NCBI RefSeq assembly: GCF_002204745.1
Contig: NZ_NIRR01000006.1
Location: 1-64,000, forward strand
Origin: Hymenobacter amundsenii
Lineage (GTDB): Bacteria; Bacteroidota; Bacteroidia; Cytophagales; Hymenobacteraceae
Direction: 5' to 3'
DNA: 64,000 nt
This document shows positions 26,377 through 33,883 of the stretch, in pieces. The notes under the pieces are model-generated. The model did no database searches and was not told where the DNA came from. It saw nothing but the letters and a program-made list of their open reading frames with translations. Position numbers and translations under genes: made by a program. The first letter of the stretch is position 1. Each line of letters begins with the position of its first letter.

Positions 26377-26628
26377 CTATTTGATCGTCCGGCTCCGGTC
26401 GTTTTTGTGCTCGCCCGACTTGGGGTTGTGGGTCTTTATTTTCTCGCCGATGGCTGGGTTCTGCTTCTTGAACCAAGGCTGCCCCCGGAACTTGCTGCCG
26501 TTGTGGTAGTGCACCTTGCGGGTGTGGCAGGCCGCCATGGGACAGGTGCGGCAGGAAGAGGCAAAGGCCAGCAGGCCAAGCAGAGCCCCCAGGCTCAGGC
26601 GCGAAAGCAGCAAACGGGAAGTTTTCAT
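26377..26628 (-). CDS. Small Cys-rich lipoprotein
   Basis: An 83-residue protein. Start at 26628 gives a lipoprotein signal (LLSRLSLGALLGLLAFASSC). The mature part starts CRTCPMAACHTRKVHYHNG and continues with a basic, low-complexity tail. Small proteins with this CPxxxCH-type head are common in Bacteroidota; the Cys and His could bind a metal. It is downstream of and on the same strand as nothing obvious; the gyrA start is 140 bp away. Confidence 0.6.
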   Translation of the reverse strand: MKTSRLLLSRLSLGALLGLLAFASSCRTCPMAACHTRKVHYHNGSKFRGQPWFKKQNPAIGEKIKTHNPKSGEHKNDRSRTIK

Positions 26629-26695
26629 TGCAGTAAAGATACCGAATAGGACGGGGCCGGGAAAACCAGTCGGCACGGGGATTTTCCCGGCCGCC

Positions 26696-27416
26696 TCACC
26701 CCTGCCGCCCCGTTATAACCCCGCAGACTTGATCCAACGGCTCCAGGCTGCCCAGTTCGGGCACCTGGGCCAGCGGCCGGGCCGCCCCGTGCCGGTTCAG
26801 CCACACCGGCCGGATACCCACGGCCAGCGCCCCCACCACATCGGCCAGCCAATTGTCGCCCACCATCACGGTTTCGGCCGGCGCGGCCCGCAGCTGCTCC
26901 AGGGCCACCTGGTAAATAGCGGGGTCGGGCTTGAGCACACCCACGGACTCAGACGTAATCAGGGCATCAACCAGGCCGCTCATTCCCAGAAACGCCAGCT
27001 TTTCCTCCTGCTCGGCCGTGCGGTTGTTGGTTACCACTCCGATAATATAGTCGGGTTTGAGGCGGCGCAGTAGGGCCAGCGCCCCGGCCACCGGCCACCG
27101 GCTGCCGAAACTGCCGGTAATGGCCGTAGTGCTCCTCGGCCAGTTGGGTTAGCCCAGCGGCCGACGGGGCCGGTTCGTAGGGCGCCAGCAGCTCCCGGAA
27201 CCGCAGCTCACGCGCCGTCAGGTAGTCCAACTCGCCGCGCATCACCCGCAGGTGCATCTGTTCCAGCAAGTCGCTGTAGCGCTGGTACAGCGCCTGGGCC
27301 GGCACCCCGCGCAGACTGGCCCGCCCGGCCACCGTGGCCGCCAGTGCCGCCCGGGCCGTGGCGGTGTGGTCGTAGAGCGTGTCGTCGAGGTCGAAGAGAA
27401 TGGTAGTGATGGGCAT
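26696..27416 (-). pseudogene. HAD-family phosphatase (YjjG-like), broken by a frameshift
   Basis: Two overlapping frames together make one HAD phosphatase. The N-terminal frame (27416 to about 27100) has ITTILFDLDDTLYDHT with the nucleophile Asp and the helical cap. The C-terminal frame (27091 to 26696) has VVTNNRTAEQEEKLAFLG, SVGVLKPDPAIYQVALEQL and TVMVGDNWLADVVGA. The break coincides with a 7-bp tandem duplication CCGGCCA-CCGGCCA (27084-27097). Removing one copy joins the frames as RQPVAGALALLRRLKP. It is either a true pseudogene, a switchable gene or an error. The expected enzyme would dephosphorylate nucleotides or small metabolites. Confidence 0.8.
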
Positions 27417-27420
27417 GTTT

Positions 27421-27513
27421 TTTAGCTTTTAGCTGAGAGCTTTTAGCCATCAGCTTATCCGCGTTGAACGAAGCTAACAGCTATCAGCTATCAGCTATCA
27501 GCTAAAAGCTTCG
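27421..27513 (-). repeat. AGCT heptad element upstream of the HAD gene
   Basis: Units of NNNAGCT type: TTTAGCT, TTTAGCT, GAGAGCT, TTTAGCC, ATCAGCT, then a 16-nt spacer, then AGCTAAC, AGCTATC (three times), AGCTAAA, AGCTTCG. On the minus strand the array ends about 8 nt before the HAD ATG (27416). The other end supplies the TAG stop of the HD-domain gene at 27502. Confidence 0.75.
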
Positions 27514-28209
27514 TTCAGAATCCACGTCCTCCCCTTCCCATTCGCGCAGGAACTGCTGCAGAAACTGTTCCATGTAGGCGTGGCGCTCGTCGGCTACCCG
27601 GCGGGCAGCGGGCGTGTTCATCCGCTCGCGCAGATGCAGCAGCTTCTCGTAGAAATGATTGATGGTGGGCGCCGTGTTCTGCTTGTAGCTCTCGAACGAG
27701 TCGTGGCTGACGGGCGGCACGGCAGGGTCGTGCAACGAGCGGTTCTTGTGGCCCCCGTAGGCAAAGGCCCGCGCCACGCCGATGGCCCCGATGGCGTCGA
27801 GCCGGTCGGCATCCTGTACCAGCGCGCCCTCCATGCTGCTCATGGGTGTGGGTACGCCCAGGCCTTTGAAACTGATTTCGCGGATGATGGCCTCCACCCC
27901 ATCTATCACTGCCGAGTTGGCCTGCTGGCTGGTCAGCCAGGCGCGGGCGGCGCGGGGGCCGGCTTCCTCGTCGCCGTCGTGAAATTTCCAGTCGGCCACA
28001 TCGTGGAGCAGCGCCCCCAACTCGGTTACCAGCAGATCGGCGCCGGACGTTTGGGCGGCCAGCCGACGGGCCACCTGCCACACCCGGCGGATGTGCTCCC
28101 AGTCGTGGCCCGAGCCTTCGTGCAGGAATTTTTCGCGGATGAAGTCGGCCGTGCGGGTAATGAGTTGGGCATCGGCAGCGGAAGGCGCAGTGGCAGCGGA
28201 AGGCATCAT
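27502..28209 (-). CDS. HD-domain phosphohydrolase
   Basis: A 235-residue protein of the HD superfamily (YedJ-like). Metal ligands: GHDWEHIRRVWQVARRL (His and following helix), then ELGALLHDVADWKF with the HD pair, and ALVQDADRLDAIGAIGVARA with the distal Asp. These enzymes hydrolyse phosphate esters, often of nucleotides; the substrate is not known here. Start MMPSAATAP at 28209 or one codon later. The last codons and the stop lie in the AGCT heptad element, so the C-terminal SERSF is encoded by the repeat. Confidence 0.85.
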   Translation of the reverse strand: MMPSAATAPSAADAQLITRTADFIREKFLHEGSGHDWEHIRRVWQVARRLAAQTSGADLLVTELGALLHDVADWKFHDGDEEAGPRAARAWLTSQQANSAVIDGVEAIIREISFKGLGVPTPMSSMEGALVQDADRLDAIGAIGVARAFAYGGHKNRSLHDPAVPPVSHDSFESYKQNTAPTINHFYEKLLHLRERMNTPAARRVADERHAYMEQFLQQFLREWEGEDVDSERSF

Positions 28210-28356
28210 GAGCAGGTAAAAAGTATGTTTTCATCAAAAGTAATCCTTCCCGCGGACCCCGGCCTGGCAGCGGTGGTAAGGGGGCAACGGAATTTTTGGG
28301 ACGAATGACGGGTTTACCCTTATATTGCTTTCAAATGACGATTAAATATCCGGCAA

Positions 28357-28809
28357 ATGACAATGGTTCGTAGTACTTCCGTCGCCAGCATGGTAGCCCT
28401 GATGGGCGGGCCAGCCGTGATTCCGCAGCTCGTGCGCAACGAGATGGACTTGCTGGCCGTGGCCATCAAGGGCCTTTCGGTGCAGGCCGTGCGGGCCTTG
28501 CAGCGCCACTTGGGCTTTTCCAACAAGGAAATGAGCGCGGTACTGGGCGTTTCGGAAAGCACCCTCACCCGGCGCGAGCAAACCCAGAAGCCACTCACGC
28601 TCGACGAGAGCGAAAAGGCCATCCAGCTTTCGGCCGTGCTGGCCAAGGGGATGGAGGTGTTCGAGGAGGAAGCCGACCTGCATTTCTGGTTTAACTCCCC
28701 CATCCCGGCCCTGGGCGGGCAAAAGCCCAAAGACCTGCTCTACTCGGTTATCGGCCGCAACCAGGTCTACGATGTGCTTGGCCGCATCGAGCACGGACAT
28801 TTTTCCTGA
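28357..28809 (+). CDS. Xre/MbcA/ParS-type antitoxin
   Basis: A 150-residue antitoxin partner of the RES toxin just downstream. The N-terminal half has a helix-turn-helix (LQRHLGFSNKEMSAVLGVSE and TLTRREQ), which would bind the operon promoter. The C-terminal half is the DUF2384 toxin-binding domain: AVLAKGMEVFEEEADLHFWF, then NSPIPALGGQKPKDLL and YDVLGRIEHG. In known ParST and MbcTA systems the antitoxin blocks the NAD pocket of the toxin and represses transcription. The gene order antitoxin-toxin is the usual one. Confidence 0.88.
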   Translation: MTMVRSTSVASMVALMGGPAVIPQLVRNEMDLLAVAIKGLSVQAVRALQRHLGFSNKEMSAVLGVSESTLTRREQTQKPLTLDESEKAIQLSAVLAKGMEVFEEEADLHFWFNSPIPALGGQKPKDLLYSVIGRNQVYDVLGRIEHGHFS

Positions 28810-28903
28810 GCTGATAGCTATTAGCTTTTAGCCCCCGTTTATTCAGTCAAAAAGACTTCGGCCCGTCAAACTAACAGCTATCAGCCAATGGCTAACAGCT
28901 CCA
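28809..28903 (+). repeat. AGCT heptad element between antitoxin and toxin
   Basis: AGCTGAT, AGCTATT, AGCTTTT, AGCCCCC, a spacer of about 45 nt, then CTAAC, AGCTATC, AGCCAAT, GGCTAAC, AGCTCCA. It begins at the antitoxin stop and ends 4 nt before the toxin ATG at 28908. Antitoxin and RES toxin genes normally overlap or nearly touch, so this element separates them. Confidence 0.7.
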
Positions 28904-28907
28904 TAAA

Positions 28908-29360
28908 ATGAAGCTTTACCGCCTGGGCAAGGCCCCCTATATTTCGGATACCTCGGGCAAGGGCGGGCTCTACTATGGGGGGCGCTGGCACCGCGTGGGC
29001 AATCAGATTCTGTACACGGCCGAGCATTTGTCGCTGGCCAAGCTGGAGGTGCTGGCCAACTCGCCAGTATTGCCGCGCCGTTACTTCGCCCTCACGCTGG
29101 AAATCCCCGACGACACGCCCTACCTGCAATATGGTCCGGCAGAGCTGCCCGCTAACTGGCAGCAGGTGCCTTACCCCGCCGAGCTGGCCGAACTGGGCCG
29201 GGCCTGGCTCGAAGCCGGCACGCACTGGGTGCTGCGCGTGCCCTCGGCCCACGCCCCGGCCGAATGGAACTACCTGCTCAATCCCCTCCACCCCGACCAC
29301 AACCGACTGCTGCGCGTAGTCAGCGTGGAGCCCCACCCGTTCGATGAGCGCCTGAAATAA
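28908..29360 (+). CDS. RES-domain toxin
   Basis: A 150-residue toxin of the RES family, named for conserved Arg, Glu and Ser. The Arg is in MKLYRLGKA, GGLYYGGRWHRVGNQILYTA gives the Gly/Arg-rich NAD-binding stretch, and the Glu and Ser lie in AEHLSLAKLEVLA and following residues. Known members (MbcT, ParT, Xre-RES pairs) degrade NAD or ADP-ribosylate a target and arrest growth. It is paired with the Xre antitoxin at 28357. Translation may be influenced by the heptad array that precedes its ATG. Confidence 0.88.
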   Translation: MKLYRLGKAPYISDTSGKGGLYYGGRWHRVGNQILYTAEHLSLAKLEVLANSPVLPRRYFALTLEIPDDTPYLQYGPAELPANWQQVPYPAELAELGRAWLEAGTHWVLRVPSAHAPAEWNYLLNPLHPDHNRLLRVVSVEPHPFDERLK

Positions 29361-29487
29361 CGAACGGTCGGGCAGTAAGCGGGTAGTGTTTTATGGACCT
29401 CGAAGTAGGATTTTCCACTGATTTTGCGGACCTTATAGGAGTACCTGTCGCGGACAGTGTTTTACGACGACTCCTTATTTGCAGCTG

Positions 29488-30999
29488 ATGCTGCGTCGCG
29501 CTGCTCGCTTTCCCGTCATCTGCTTTCCCCATCCGCATGGTCCGGTCCAGAAGCATGCGGTCGGCTTGCCTGCTCTTACTGCTGGCTGGCCTCTCTCTCG
29601 CCCCGGGCCGGCCGGGCAGCTACCATCGGGCCCGCTCCCCACGGGGTCGGCGGAAGTACGCGCCCAACTTCGCCACCTGCTGCGCTCCGACGCAGAGAGC
29701 CAGCCGGCCGCCGACCACCTCCTGGGGCTGAAAGCCGGCCCGGCCGTGCGAGCTTTTTACGCCGCTCCCCACAACGACGCAGCTTATTGGGTAGCCGAAA
29801 CCGGCTGGACGCCCCGGGCCCACGAGGCCCTGCGGCTACTGGCCCAGGCCACCGACCTGGGGCTCCCGCCGGCCCGCTACGGCAGCCCCGACCTGCCCCG
29901 TTTGCCCGACTCATTGCGGGCTACCGCCACCGCCAACCCATTGGGTCGGGCCGAGCTGCGCCTCACCGACGCGCTGCTGCGTTATCTTTCCGACCTGCAA
30001 CGGGGCCACCTGATAGCTGGCACCCTCACACCGCTGTTGACTACCGACAGCCTCGCGGCCCCGGCCGCCGCCCAACAACTACACCAGGCCCTCGACGCGC
30101 CCAACCTCAGTCGGGCCCTGCTCGCGCTGCAACCCCCGGCCCGGGCCTACCGCCTCCTGCAAACGGCCTGGCAACGGGCGTTGCACGCCTCTCCCCTCGA
30201 TTCGGTGCGGCTAATGGCCGACACCACGGCTGGTTTCCGACGGGTGGCCCTGAACCTGGAGCGCCTGCGCTGGGCCGCCCCCACCGACTCGGAATATGTG
30301 GTGGTGAATATTCCGGCCTACCGGCTGCAGGTACTCAAAAACGAACAAGTGGTGCTCAGCCAGCGCGTTGTTGTGGGCAAGCCCGAATTCGCTACCCCCA
30401 CCATCAGCAGCCGCATCGGCGTGTTTGTGGTGGCGCCGGAGTGGCGGGTACCCTACAGTATTGCGGTGCGCGAATTTCTGCCCGAGCTGCAGCGCGACCC
30501 CGCCTACCTGGCCGACCATCACTACCGCCTCTACGACGGCCGGGGCCGGCTGCTGAATCCCTGGAACATCAACTGGAAAAAGATAACGCCCGAAACTTTC
30601 GTGTACGCCATCCGGCAACGGGCTGGCTCTTACAATGCGCTAGGCAACGTGGTGTTCTATTTCAGCAACCGACACGCCGTGTTCCTGCACGATACCCCCA
30701 GCCGAAATGCTTTCAAAAGGCCGGAACGAGCCCTGAGCCATGGCTGCGTACGGGTAGAAACGCCCTTGAAGCTGGCCGATTACCTGCTCCGCCGTGAGGG
30801 CCGCGCCCGCGAGCTGCCGGCCATGTACCGCAGCATACAGGCCCACCAGACGCAAACCTACGAGCTGCGCCGCAGCCTGCCCATATACCTGCGCTACTAC
30901 ACCTGCGAAACCGATAACGGCCGCCTCGTCTTCCTGCCCGACATTTATAGCCGCGACGCCCAGCTGGCCGCCGCCCTGTTTGCAGGTCTGGGCCAGTAA
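29488..30999 (+). CDS. L,D-transpeptidase (YcbB/LdtD-like), N-terminal frameshift suspected
   Basis: The frame from 29488 gives 503 residues. The catalytic YkuD domain (about 270-430) has the SHGCVRVE motif with the nucleophile Cys, plus IPAYRLQVLKNEQVVLSQRV and FATPTISSRIGVFVVAPEW. The middle part resembles the peptidoglycan-binding scaffold of YcbB (LRLLAQATDLGLPPARYGS). It should make 3-3 crosslinks in peptidoglycan in the periplasm. The N-terminus in this frame is not a signal peptide, but the next frame has MRSACLLLLLAGLSLAPG starting at 29555. A one-base indel between about 29600 and 29640 (in CCCCGGG-rich sequence) would join that signal to the enzyme. Confidence 0.8.
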   Translation: MLRRAARFPVICFPHPHGPVQKHAVGLPALTAGWPLSRPGPAGQLPSGPLPTGSAEVRAQLRHLLRSDAESQPAADHLLGLKAGPAVRAFYAAPHNDAAYWVAETGWTPRAHEALRLLAQATDLGLPPARYGSPDLPRLPDSLRATATANPLGRAELRLTDALLRYLSDLQRGHLIAGTLTPLLTTDSLAAPAAAQQLHQALDAPNLSRALLALQPPARAYRLLQTAWQRALHASPLDSVRLMADTTAGFRRVALNLERLRWAAPTDSEYVVVNIPAYRLQVLKNEQVVLSQRVVVGKPEFATPTISSRIGVFVVAPEWRVPYSIAVREFLPELQRDPAYLADHHYRLYDGRGRLLNPWNINWKKITPETFVYAIRQRAGSYNALGNVVFYFSNRHAVFLHDTPSRNAFKRPERALSHGCVRVETPLKLADYLLRREGRARELPAMYRSIQAHQTQTYELRRSLPIYLRYYTCETDNGRLVFLPDIYSRDAQLAAALFAGLGQ

Positions 31000-31351
31000 C
31001 GCGCCCCAGTAGCCCAAGGAGAATCAGTAGCTGCCGCAGCTTCGTGAATAAGGTACCCGTTATGGTGTACAACCGCACCGTTTTGCGGCTCGTCGCTGCT
31101 GATATTGACCGTTCGCGAAACCACAACTATTTACTTTACATCACATGGCATTCGCTTATTAATGATTGCTATAAAACGAGCTGCTATTATTCATTAATTT
31201 TTATTCAGAATGCGGCAAACCAGCTCGTTAACCAGTAGAAAACCCGGGACTATAAATTATTTAGCGGCGTAGTCAATCCATTGGTGGAACCTGGCGCGTA
31301 AGTGGGGGAAATAATTACTTGAAACTTTCTTCTTCCCCTTACTTTTCCCGC
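31000..31351. other. Intergenic region without a recognised gene
   Basis: The first 60 nt resemble neighbouring coding DNA in composition; from about 31100 the sequence becomes AT-rich, as expected of the promoter region of the fasciclin gene. A 64-codon frame at 31044 has no family resemblance and is not called. Confidence 0.4.
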
Positions 31352-31924
31352 ATGAAAAAGCACCTGCTTTCCCTCGCTCTGGTTGCCCTGATGGGCGCCG
31401 CTTCCGCTACTTCCGCTTCGGCCCAGGCCAAAATGACGCCCGGCACCGTCATGGTAGGTGGCGAGGCGATGTACCCAACCAAGAACATCGTTGAAAACGC
31501 AGTCAACTCCAAGGATCACACCACCCTGGTAGCCGCAGTAAAGGCCGCTGGCCTGGTAGAAACCCTCTCGAGCAAAGGTCCTTTCACCGTATTCGCCCCC
31601 ACCAACGCCGCCTTTAACGCCCTGCCCGCAGGCACCGTAGAGACGCTGGTAAAGCCCGAAAGCAAGGCTACGCTCACCAAGATTCTGACCTACCACGTGG
31701 TAGCCGGCAACATGACGTCCGACAAGATCATGGCTGCCATCAAGGCCGGCAAGGGTACCGCCAGCCTCAAAACGGTGAGCGGCGGCACGCTCAAAGCCAT
31801 GATGAACGGCCCGAAAAACATCATCCTCAAGGATGAGAAAGGCAACGTTTCTACCATCTCGACCTACGACGTTATGCAGAGCAACGGCGTTATTCACGTT
31901 ATCGACAAAGTGCTGATGCCGTAA
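31352..31924 (+). CDS. Fasciclin (FAS1) domain exported protein
   Basis: A 190-residue protein with a signal peptide (MKKHLLSLALVALMGAASAT, cleavage near ASA-QA). A single FAS1 domain fills the rest: LVAAVKAAGLVETLSSKGPF, TVFAPTNAAFNALPAGTVET (the first conserved block), ILTYHVVAGNM, and the final HVIDKVLMP block. FAS1 proteins act in adhesion and extracellular interactions. The N-terminal insertion MYPTKNIVENAVNS is typical of Bacteroidota members. It has its own terminator. Confidence 0.92.
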   Translation: MKKHLLSLALVALMGAASATSASAQAKMTPGTVMVGGEAMYPTKNIVENAVNSKDHTTLVAAVKAAGLVETLSSKGPFTVFAPTNAAFNALPAGTVETLVKPESKATLTKILTYHVVAGNMTSDKIMAAIKAGKGTASLKTVSGGTLKAMMNGPKNIILKDEKGNVSTISTYDVMQSNGVIHVIDKVLMP

Positions 31925-31957
31925 TTAACCGGTTTTTTTCAAAGCTGTCTTTTCTTT

Positions 31958-32005
31958 TAATAATCCCGCCCCGATTTTACATAAAATCGGGGCGGTATTA
32001 TTTAT
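31958..32005 (+). terminator. Terminator of the fasciclin gene
   Basis: CCGCCCCGATTTT pairs with AAAATCGGGGCGG around an ACAT loop, extended by AATAA/TTATT outside and followed by TTTATTTT. Confidence 0.9.
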
Positions 32006-32140
32006 TTTAAACTATACGTTTTTATTAAATATTCTATCGGCTTACCATCAGCTTGGTTGCTTTCCAATTTTTACTGCGGGACTTTTGGACCGGCAGGTGG
32101 TTACCCTCTCTCCTACTGCCCCCAACCCGCTACTACCGCT

Positions 32141-32785
32141 ATGCCCCACTTCACTGCCGCCGACCTCGGCCAGCTCGAAAAAGTTTACCGCCTCAACCTT
32201 GTCAATGCCATCACCGGCTTCAAGCCGGCCAACCTGCTGGGCACCGCCGACGGGGCCGGCCGCACCAACCTGGCCATTATCAGCTCGGTGGTACACTTGG
32301 GTTCCAACCCGGCGCTGCTGGGCCTCGTGATGCGCCCGCCCTCGGTGGAGCGCCACTCCTACGACAACCTGCGCGCGACCGGGCACTATACCCTCAACCA
32401 CGTGAATACCGCCATTGCCCGGGCCGCCCACCTCACGTCGGCCAACTTCCCCCGGGAGGTAGCGGAGTTCGAGGCCACCGGCCTCACGCCCGAGTACCAC
32501 GACGATTTTCCGGCCCCTTACGTGCAGGAAAGCCACCTGCAAATCGGTCTGACGCTGCTCCAGGAACTACCCATTGAGGCCAACGGCACGGTGCTCGTGA
32601 TAGGGCGCGTGGAACACCTCTACCTGCCCGACGAGCCCGGCGTGCTCCGCGCCGACGGCTCGCTCGACCTCACGGCCGCCGGCACCGTAGCCCTCAGTGG
32701 CCTCGACACCTATTACGAAACCCACCCCGTAGCCCGCTACGGCTACGCCCGCCCCGGGCAGAAGTTGGAGGAACTGCCGCTCTAA
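32141..32785 (+). CDS. Flavin reductase-like domain protein
   Basis: A 214-residue protein of the FMN-binding split-barrel, flavin-reductase-like family. ATG at 32141 is chosen (MPHFTAADLGQLEKVYRLNL); the frame is open further upstream but without a good start. Seen: ITGFKPANLLGTADGAGRTN and LAIISSVVHLGSNPALLGLV, the FMN-binding block, and a C-terminal TYYETHPVARYGYARPG. It may reduce free flavin or bind FMN for another enzyme; the substrate is unknown. It appears monocistronic. Confidence 0.82.
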   Translation: MPHFTAADLGQLEKVYRLNLVNAITGFKPANLLGTADGAGRTNLAIISSVVHLGSNPALLGLVMRPPSVERHSYDNLRATGHYTLNHVNTAIARAAHLTSANFPREVAEFEATGLTPEYHDDFPAPYVQESHLQIGLTLLQELPIEANGTVLVIGRVEHLYLPDEPGVLRADGSLDLTAAGTVALSGLDTYYETHPVARYGYARPGQKLEELPL

Positions 32786-32803
32786 GAAAAAAGACTTTAA
32801 AGC

Positions 32804-33220
32804 TTATTCTTGGCTGCTGAACAAACTCACCAAACATAATGCGGTGATAAAACTGGCCCAAAAGAGAATATGCAATGCTAGCTGTAGCTTCAGCGGCAAC
32901 AAAGGGCTTTCATCAATCATACACTCGGAAACATTCGTAGGGCTGTACCGAATATGCAGCGCGTCGCCGGGGCCGAACCCCATAATAGAGGAAGTATTCA
33001 AATCAGTTACAATCCTGACCAGTTGATTAGCTGGCGTGGCGAATTCGACCAAGGCCTTACGTTGACTTGAATGCCCAAGGCCGGACCACTGCCAATCCAC
33101 TAGATGCCCAACCGCTGGCAGGCCCTTAGCTAACAACCTTCTCTGTTGAATATAACGCTTGATAGCAGCACATAAGCCCCCACTTCCAACTACCAGAAGT
33201 ATTCCCAGAAAAACTAACAT
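32804..33220 (-). CDS. DUF3592 domain membrane protein
   Basis: A 138-residue protein with a transmembrane helix at each end (MLVFLGILLVVGSGGLCAAI and LALHILFWASFITALCLVSL). Between them is a soluble beta-rich segment, GHLVDWQWSGLGHSS and VEFATPANQLVRIVTDLN, with YSPTNVSECMID, the layout of DUF3592. Function unknown. GC content is lower than in flanking genes. It follows the Maf gene by 6 bp and may be in its operon. Confidence 0.7.
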   Translation of the reverse strand: MLVFLGILLVVGSGGLCAAIKRYIQQRRLLAKGLPAVGHLVDWQWSGLGHSSQRKALVEFATPANQLVRIVTDLNTSSIMGFGPGDALHIRYSPTNVSECMIDESPLLPLKLQLALHILFWASFITALCLVSLFSSQE

Positions 33221-33226
33221 CCCTAT

Positions 33227-33883
33227 CTAAGCTACAAGCCCAAACGCTGCCAGCTCCTCCCAAACGCGGTGCACGGGCAGGCCCATAACGTTGAAGTAGG
33301 AGCCTTCGAGGTGGGTAACGGCCACCATCCCGATCCAGTCCTGGGCCCCGTAGGCCCCGGCTTTGTCGAGGGGTTGGTAGTGGCGGACGTAGTGCTCGAT
33401 TTCGGTGGTGGTCAGGGTACGGAAATGGACCCGGGTTTCGTCGGAAAAAACCACTCTCCGGCCATCGGCGCCCAGCAGGCAGACGCCGGTGTATACCTCG
33501 TGGGCGCGGCCCTGCAGGCGCTGGAGCATGGCCACGGCCTCGGCATCGTCGGTGGGCTTATTGAGCACATCATCGTCGAGGCAAACTATTGTATCGGCCG
33601 TGAGCACCAGCTCGCCAGGGGCTAGGTCGGGGGCGTAGGCGGCGGCTTTGTGGGCGGCCAGGTACTCCGCAATTTCCGCCCGGCGCAACGTGTCGGGGTA
33701 GGTTTCGTCGACTTCGCGCAGGCGGATTTCGTACTCCAGGCCCAAGTCGGTGAGCAACTGGCGGCGGCGGGGCGAGCCGGAGGCCAGCACCAGCCGGATA
33801 CCGACCGGCGGCACGGCCAGGGCGGCAGGCCCGGACGAAGCGGCGGAAGCAGCTAGGTTATTCGGCGGCGCGGAAGGCGTCAT
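33227..33883 (-). CDS. maf: Maf family nucleotide pyrophosphatase
   Basis: A 218-residue house-cleaning pyrophosphatase acting on non-canonical or excess nucleoside triphosphates (dTTP/UTP type). The Maf signature is RLVLASGSPRRRQLLTDLGL; the catalytic Asp is in LVLTADTIVCLDDDVLNKP; further motifs are GRAHEVYTGVCLL and LDKAGAYGAQDWIGMV. The N-terminal 27 residues are an Ala/Pro-rich extension; a shorter start is possible but no later Met precedes the domain. It overlaps the upstream DUF1015 gene by 26 bp, so the two are probably translationally coupled. Confidence 0.92.
   Translation of the reverse strand: MTPSAPPNNLAASAASSGPAALAVPPVGIRLVLASGSPRRRQLLTDLGLEYEIRLREVDETYPDTLRRAEIAEYLAAHKAAAYAPDLAPGELVLTADTIVCLDDDVLNKPTDDAEAVAMLQRLQGRAHEVYTGVCLLGADGRRVVFSDETRVHFRTLTTTEIEHYVRHYQPLDKAGAYGAQDWIGMVAVTHLEGSYFNVMGLPVHRVWEELAAFGLVA

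Noticed and set aside
26377..26676. Longer start for the small Cys-rich lipoprotein at 26676
   Set aside because: The start at 26628 gives a clean lipoprotein signal; the longer form adds a Pro/Gly-rich head without purpose.
29457..30797. 446-codon frame overlapping the L,D-transpeptidase
   Set aside because: Pro/Arg-rich shadow in another frame; the L,D-transpeptidase frame holds the catalytic SHGCVR motif.
31044..31238. 64-codon frame in the gap before the fasciclin gene
   Set aside because: No family resemblance, no promoter or start context, and composition changes to AT-rich within it.
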